DNA of 11,651 nt from Pseudomonadota bacterium (GTDB lineage: Bacteria > Pseudomonadota > Gammaproteobacteria > Enterobacterales > Enterobacteriaceae): assembly GCA_023425455.1 (NCBI GenBank), contig JAFACP010000204.1:1-11651 (forward strand), given 5' to 3'. Shown here in pieces: positions 7,732 to 11,651 of this stretch (positions are counted from its first letter, which is position 1; each line of letters starts with the position of its first letter). The position numbers and the translations under genes were made by a program. Below the pieces are notes generated by a model, which worked only from the letters and a program-made list of their open reading frames with translations, was not told where the DNA came from and did not search any database.

Positions 7732-7819
7732 CAGCTCATTGTAATTATTCATCAATCTCATGAATTGTTTATCCTTCATTAGATCGTGCCGTGATTTTAT
7801 GCTGTAACAGTGAGCTTTT
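7732..7819 (+). promoter_or_regulatory. Long-range inverted repeat in the microcin-immunity gap, possible attenuator or partial terminator
   Basis: AGCTCATTGTAAT (7733-7745) can pair with GTAACAGTGAGCT (7804-7816), with one mismatch and two GU pairs, and the second arm runs into TTTT (7816-7819). A smaller hairpin ATTCAT/ATGAAT (7747-7752 with 7760-7765) lies inside. The 160-nt gap holds no gene. It could uncouple toxin from immunity transcription; this rests on base pairing seen by eye only. Confidence 0.3.
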
Positions 7820-7860
7820 ATTAGAAAGTTAACTTATCAATAACAAAATACTGGTTTACT

Positions 7861-8067
7861 ATGAAACGAATTTTTTATTTTTTAAATTATTTAATGCTTT
7901 TCATTATTGGGTTTGCATTGTTAAAGTCCGCTAATGTTCTTGATTTTAATACAGCATCAAGAAGTGAGTTCGCGTCGAAGTTTATAATAACAATAATTGT
8001 ACTGTTTGCTATAACCAGATGGGGAAGGAAGGTCTGTTTACTTTTGGTTGAGAATAAAGAAAAGTAG
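7861..8067 (+). CDS. Small two-helix membrane protein, probable microcin immunity protein
   Basis: A 68-residue basic membrane protein with two hydrophobic segments (about 5-21 and 40-53) separated by a short polar loop (NTASRSEF) and ending in a charged tail (VENKEK). Microcin immunity proteins of the V, L, N and PDI type are small inner-membrane proteins of this kind encoded next to the precursor, which is the main reason for the call; the sequence itself was not recognised. It lies 160 nt downstream of the microcin gene on the same strand. No clear Shine-Dalgarno sequence precedes the ATG, so translation may be weak or the start imperfectly placed, though no better in-frame start exists. 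Composition is AT-rich like its neighbours. If correct, it sits in the producer's inner membrane and blocks the toxin there. Confidence 0.72.
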   Translation: MKRIFYFLNYLMLFIIGFALLKSANVLDFNTASRSEFASKFIITIIVLFAITRWGRKVCLLLVENKEK

Positions 8068-8307
8068 AAGTGGATTTATCCCGATGGCGGATGAACTACC
8101 CCTCATTTCTTGAGGGAGTAATGCAATTAAGATTGAGCAGAAATTGATACAGTTAGATCATTATCATTAAAAATTTCCCTGTCTGTTGTTGTGACTGCCT
8201 GGTATCAGAGAAGGTAAACTTTCATTATGAGAGTAGGGTGGCCTGATTTTTACCATATATAACTATTGCGATGTACATAAGCATATATCATCGAGTAAGG
8301 AATAATG
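8068..8307. other. Non-coding gap between the immunity and CPBP genes
   Basis: No gene is seen. A 6-bp hairpin CCCTCA/TGAGGG (8100-8105 with 8111-8116, 5-nt loop, with a 3-bp outer extension after a bulge) lies 32 nt after the immunity stop, without a U-tract; it could be a weak terminator. A stretch at 8156-8168 reads GATCATTATCATT, which resembles half of a Fur box. TAAGGA at 8296-8301 serves as the ribosome-binding site of the next gene. Confidence 0.35.
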
Positions 8308-8958
8308 ATGAATGAGAGTACAAGTCCATATAGATACAGCAAGCAGAATGCTGTTGTTTTTCTTATAGTGATTGTAATATCAACTGCTTTAACATTTTCG
8401 CCAATGATAACACTGCATTATGTTAGCGTGGATATGGCGTTTTCTGTTGTTTTTATTTTACAGGTTTTGTTTGTTACGTTAATTTATTTTCTTTATTTAA
8501 GAAAAATGCCGGAGTGTAAAATACGAATTAAATCAGATTGGGCGACAGTCAGGTTTTCAATACTGTCATTTCTACTAATAATCCTGATTCAGTTGATTAT
8601 GTACTGTTATAAAAGCACTTCCTTTCATCACGAACCATTTCATATGCACTGGATAGCCATTGTAACCATAATACTGGTTTTCCCCTACTATGAGGAAATT
8701 ATTTACAGGGCCTGTGCCTTCGGACTTTTGTGTTCAATTTATAAGAAAGATATCATCATACCCAGCGTGCTGACATCATTGTTTTTTTCTCTGATGCACT
8801 TTCAGTATCATAACATACCGGATCAAGTGGCACTTTTTATTGTGGCCATCTTACTGTTGATGGTTAGAATAAAAAGTGGGAATCTTTTTTACCCGATGTT
8901 GATGCATTCTGGAATGAATACCTTCGTGATTCTGCTAAATATTCAAAGCATTTTATAA
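8308..8958 (+). CDS. CPBP/Abi family intramembrane metalloprotease-like protein
   Basis: A 216-residue multi-pass membrane protein with the CPBP (Rce1/Abi) signature. EEIIYR at 129-134 is the EExxxR motif, F160-SLM-H164 is the FxxxH motif, and H200-SGM-N204 is the HxxxN motif. All predicted catalytic or metal-binding residues are therefore present. About seven hydrophobic segments span 13-33, 43-64, 82-101, 113-127, 150-165, 172-188 and 193-213. The ATG at 8308 is preferred to 8305 because AAGGA (8297-8301) is 6 nt away rather than 3. It sits between the immunity gene and the exporter genes and stops 2 nt before the adaptor gene, so it belongs to the microcin operon. In Gram-positive bacteriocin loci this family is linked to immunity or processing; here self-protection or peptide maturation is inferred, and the substrate is unknown. 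Confidence 0.9.
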   Translation: MNESTSPYRYSKQNAVVFLIVIVISTALTFSPMITLHYVSVDMAFSVVFILQVLFVTLIYFLYLRKMPECKIRIKSDWATVRFSILSFLLIILIQLIMYCYKSTSFHHEPFHMHWIAIVTIILVFPYYEEIIYRACAFGLLCSIYKKDIIIPSVLTSLFFSLMHFQYHNIPDQVALFIVAILLLMVRIKSGNLFYPMLMHSGMNTFVILLNIQSIL

Positions 8959-8960
8959 CT

Positions 8961-10214
8961 ATGAGTATATTCAGGGAGGAAGCGTTAAAACATCACAGTG
9001 AAACTGAATACGGAAATATAATCTTACCTGCATCAGGTTGCATGTCAGCGTGCGCTGCCGCCACATTGTTAATCTTCCTGGGTGTAATATTATTCATTTA
9101 TTATGGTAATTATACTCGTAAGGCACACCTTTCCGGTATCGTGATGCCTTCATCCGGATTAGTAAAAATCATGCCGCAATATGCCGGGTATGTTACCCGA
9201 CAGGTGACTTCAGAAGGTCAACACGTTGTCGCCGGTGAACCGGTTTATTATATCAGCGGAGAACGCTATAACGGGCAGGGGGCCGGTACGCTGGCAGCCA
9301 TGAGCCTCTCCCTGAAAATGCAGTATGCCATGCTGGCTTCTCAACAGACGCTGGAGTCGCGTGATAATCGTCAGCAGCAACAGGCAGTTCAACAGCGAGT
9401 TGCCTCCCTGAAACCACAGATCAAAAGTGCCCGGCAGCGCCTGTTGCTTGCCGAAAATCAGGCCGCGCTAGCCGCGTCAGTCATGCAAAGCTACAAAAAA
9501 TTGGCTGGCACACGTTATGTATCGGATATCGAATATCAACAGAAGCAAATGGACGTTGCTACAGCGCAGCAAAACGTTGAGGACCAGCGTCAGAGGCTTT
9601 TGCAGCTGCACACCGCAACAAAAACCGCTGAAGACAATCTTAACCACCTTATCGTCCAGGGTGAAAGCAGAAAAACAGAGCTGGACAGGCAGCTACAGGG
9701 GATCCGGCAACAGCAGCACGAGCTGGCTGGTCAGCAGAACGTGACACTGACGGCACCGGTATCCGGAACCGTTGCCGCCGTGCTGGTCAGACAGGGACAG
9801 TCGGTCAGGCCATCGGAACCCGTCATGACCCTGGTACCCGACAATGCCCGTTTGCAGATAGAACTTTATGCTACCAGCCAGAACGCCGGCTTTATTCAGC
9901 CGGGGCAGCGAGTGGCACTGCGATTCGCCGCCTTCCCTTATCAGAAATTTGGCGTTCAGTACGGGACTATCCGTGAAATAAGCCGCACAACGCTGACCCC
10001 TTCGGATTTACTCTCCGTATCCCCTGTGACCTGGAAGGAGAATGAAGGTCATTACCGCGTCATCGTCGAACCTGAGCATACCTCTATTCAGGCTTATGGA
10101 AAAAAAGAACCGCTACGCCCCGGGATGACCCTTGAGGGGGATGTCAGTCTTGATACGCGTCATTTATGGGAGTGGCTGACAGAACCACTCTGGAGCCTAA
10201 AAGGAAAACTGTAA
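8961..10214 (+). CDS. HlyD/CvaA-family periplasmic adaptor (membrane fusion protein) for microcin export
   Basis: A 417-residue type I secretion adaptor linking the ABC exporter to outer-membrane TolC. A short cytoplasmic N-terminus is followed by one transmembrane segment at about 29-49. A split biotinyl-lipoyl-like domain follows (about 54-100 and 262-295, the latter with LTAPVSGTVAAV), flanking a Gln-rich coiled-coil hairpin of about 115-257. The beta-barrel region contains PGQRVALRFAAFPYQKFG, and the protein ends TEPLWSLKGKL. The ATG is 2 nt after the CPBP stop with no evident Shine-Dalgarno sequence, so translation is probably coupled. Its stop overlaps the exporter start (TAATG). From about 9200 the gene is visibly less AT-rich than the three genes before it. 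It was not recognised as a specific named ortholog (CvaA, MchE or a McpD-like protein). Confidence 0.95.
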   Translation: MSIFREEALKHHSETEYGNIILPASGCMSACAAATLLIFLGVILFIYYGNYTRKAHLSGIVMPSSGLVKIMPQYAGYVTRQVTSEGQHVVAGEPVYYISGERYNGQGAGTLAAMSLSLKMQYAMLASQQTLESRDNRQQQQAVQQRVASLKPQIKSARQRLLLAENQAALAASVMQSYKKLAGTRYVSDIEYQQKQMDVATAQQNVEDQRQRLLQLHTATKTAEDNLNHLIVQGESRKTELDRQLQGIRQQQHELAGQQNVTLTAPVSGTVAAVLVRQGQSVRPSEPVMTLVPDNARLQIELYATSQNAGFIQPGQRVALRFAAFPYQKFGVQYGTIREISRTTLTPSDLLSVSPVTWKENEGHYRVIVEPEHTSIQAYGKKEPLRPGMTLEGDVSLDTRHLWEWLTEPLWSLKGKL

Positions 10215-11651
10215 TGGGCCCACTGAACTGGACAGGAAAAAAACGGCTTCCTCTCATCAGGCAGACCGAGTCAGCAGAATGCGGCCTGGCGTGTCTGGCG
10301 ATGATGGCCTGCTGGCATGGTCTGAAAACCGATTTGCCCACACTGCGCGAACGTTTCAGTATCAGTACTCAGGGGATGACACTGCAGAGGTTGATTGAAT
10401 GCGCGGCCAGTATCCGGTTCTCCTCCCGGCCTGTCCGGCTTGAGCCTGAAGATCTGAAATCCCTTTCTCTCCCATGCATCCTCCACTGGAATATGAATCA
10501 TTTTGTCGTGCTCCATAAAATTCGTGGAAACCGGCTATTCATCCACGACCCGGATAAGGGAAAGGTCATGCTCTCCCGGCAGGACGTGGGAAAACATTTC
10601 ACCGGCGTTGCGCTGGAGCTGATGCCAGCCGGTGACTTTTCCGTTCGGGATGAAAGAAAAAAAGTTCATCTGCGTCTGCTGACAGGCAAGACCCCTGGCC
10701 TGTTGCCGTCAATGTTACGCATTATGATTTTTTCCCTGGCGCTGGAAATTCTGACGCTGGGAAGCCCTCTTCTCAATCAACTGGTGATTGATGAGGTCCT
10801 TGTTGCTGCCGACCGAAGCCTGTTGACCATCATTATTATTGCGCTATTGCTGCTGTCATTGACCCAGATGCTGCTGTCACTGGCCCGTCAGTGGAGCAGT
10901 ATCGCCCTGTCCGTCAATTTTAATATGCAGTGGACTGCCCGGGTTTTTCATCACTTGGTACGTCTTCCTCTTGGTTGGTTTGATGCGCGCAGTAAGGGAA
11001 GTATCAATGCCCGCTTTGAGGCTGTGGATATCATTCAGCAGGCGCTGACCACGCAGGTACTGGAAGGCATTCTGGATGTGTTGCTTGTGGTGACAGCGCT
11101 TTGCATGATGCTTCTGTACAGTCCGGAAATGACGCTGATAGCGGTCCTGGCTGCCATTGTCTATGGCGTGCTTAGAGCGTTGTGGTATCCGTCCCTGCGA
11201 CAGTCGGCGGAAGATAGCTGGGATGCTGCTACCAGAGAGTCCGGGCATTTTCTTGAAACACTCAACGGCATCCTGAGCCTGAGAATTAACGGCGTGATCG
11301 CACATCGCGAGGCCGCGTGGCTGAATCTCAACGTCGTCTGCAGAAATACGCAACTGCGCCAGAGTCGTCTGCTGATGTTCTATGACATTGCGCACACTCT
11401 GACCGGTAGTGTGGTATCGGCGATTACGTTGTGGAAAGGTGCCGGGGAAGTCCTGAACGGTACCTTTACTGTTGGTATGCTGGTGGCTTATTTGTCTTAC
11501 CAGATGCGCTTTTCATCCAGCATCAGTAGCCTGACAGATAAGTTTTTTTCCTGGCGCATGCTTGATGTCTATAACGAACGTCTTGCTGACATTGTGCTTA
11601 CTCCGACAGAAAATCACCGACAACACTCATTTGATGAGTACAACGCTACTG
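10214..11651 (+). CDS. CvaB-type C39 peptidase ABC exporter, N-terminal 479 residues (3' end outside window)
   Basis: The reading frame is open from the ATG at 10214 to the window edge with no stop or frameshift. Residues about 10-130 form a C39 cysteine peptidase domain: Gln17 (oxyanion), Cys23 in SAECGLACLA, His96 in NHFVVLH and Asp112 in IHDPDKG. The Cys-His (73) and His-Asp (16) spacings equal those of CvaB as remembered. This domain should cut the microcin leader after Gly-Gly. A membrane domain with several hydrophobic segments follows (starting around 165, e.g. LLTIIIIALLLLSL). The nucleotide-binding domain is off the edge and cannot be assessed. The start overlaps the adaptor stop by one base, consistent with coupled translation. 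With the adaptor and TolC it would form the dedicated exporter. Confidence 0.96.
   Translation, partial: MGPLNWTGKKRLPLIRQTESAECGLACLAMMACWHGLKTDLPTLRERFSISTQGMTLQRLIECAASIRFSSRPVRLEPEDLKSLSLPCILHWNMNHFVVLHKIRGNRLFIHDPDKGKVMLSRQDVGKHFTGVALELMPAGDFSVRDERKKVHLRLLTGKTPGLLPSMLRIMIFSLALEILTLGSPLLNQLVIDEVLVAADRSLLTIIIIALLLLSLTQMLLSLARQWSSIALSVNFNMQWTARVFHHLVRLPLGWFDARSKGSINARFEAVDIIQQALTTQVLEGILDVLLVVTALCMMLLYSPEMTLIAVLAAIVYGVLRALWYPSLRQSAEDSWDAATRESGHFLETLNGILSLRINGVIAHREAAWLNLNVVCRNTQLRQSRLLMFYDIAHTLTGSVVSAITLWKGAGEVLNGTFTVGMLVAYLSYQMRFSSSISSLTDKFFSWRMLDVYNERLADIVLTPTENHRQHSFDEYNAT

Noticed and set aside
8068..8304. A second small microcin or peptide gene in this gap
   Set aside because: No frame there has a start with a ribosome-binding site and a Gly-Gly leader; only short chance frames are seen.
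10144..11395. Open frames on the - strand over the exporter gene
   Set aside because: They are antisense to a continuous C39 peptidase/ABC transporter reading frame that carries all expected catalytic residues.

Overview
The window looks like an enterobacterial chromosome segment, most like the Enterobacter/Leclercia/Lelliottia group. That guess rests on GC-rich core genes that read as close homologues of E. coli TauA-D, HemB and AmpH. It carries a conserved metabolic block on the left (1-6992) and an accessory microcin (peptide bacteriocin) cluster on the right (from about 7200 to beyond the right edge).

Left block. The 3' end of tauA is followed by tauB, tauC and tauD on the + strand, the taurine uptake and desulfonation operon used during sulfate limitation. 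tauC has an in-frame TAG at 1537-1539 where E. coli TauC has Trp, so the permease is broken and the transporter is predicted non-functional, while tauB and tauD look intact. Converging on tauD from the - strand is a 566-residue two-domain acyltransferase (PlsC-like plus OlsB-like GNAT), a candidate bifunctional ornithine-lipid synthase of the OlsF type. Upstream of it on the same strand are hemB (porphobilinogen synthase) and ampH (periplasmic penicillin-binding protein/beta-lactamase-like peptidase). Apart from the acyltransferase, this follows the E. coli order tauABCD-hemB-ampH-sbmA.

Right block. Past the ampH start the DNA becomes visibly AT-rich. On the + strand lie: a 113-residue double-glycine-leader microcin precursor (7359-7700); a 68-residue two-helix membrane protein, the probable immunity protein (7861-8067); a CPBP/Abi intramembrane metalloprotease-family protein (8308-8958); an HlyD-type periplasmic adaptor (8961-10214); and the N-terminal 479 residues of a C39-peptidase ABC exporter (10214 to the edge). 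The last three are packed with gaps of 2 nt and -1 nt and are probably translationally coupled. The exporter would remove the 18-residue leader at Gly-Gly and, with the adaptor and host TolC, secrete the toxin. The 2-TM protein, perhaps helped by the CPBP protein, would protect the producer.

The precursor resembles, from memory, microcin PDI (McpM) of E. coli: it shares the start of the mature peptide, a GARNSL block, a NAPTHIY block and a glycine-zipper core. It appears to be a divergent PDI-class microcin encoded chromosomally next to ampH, and is the most interesting item here. No tRNA, rRNA, CRISPR array, insertion sequence or integrase is visible. No sequence search could be run, so homology statements rest on recognised motifs and remembered family sequences.
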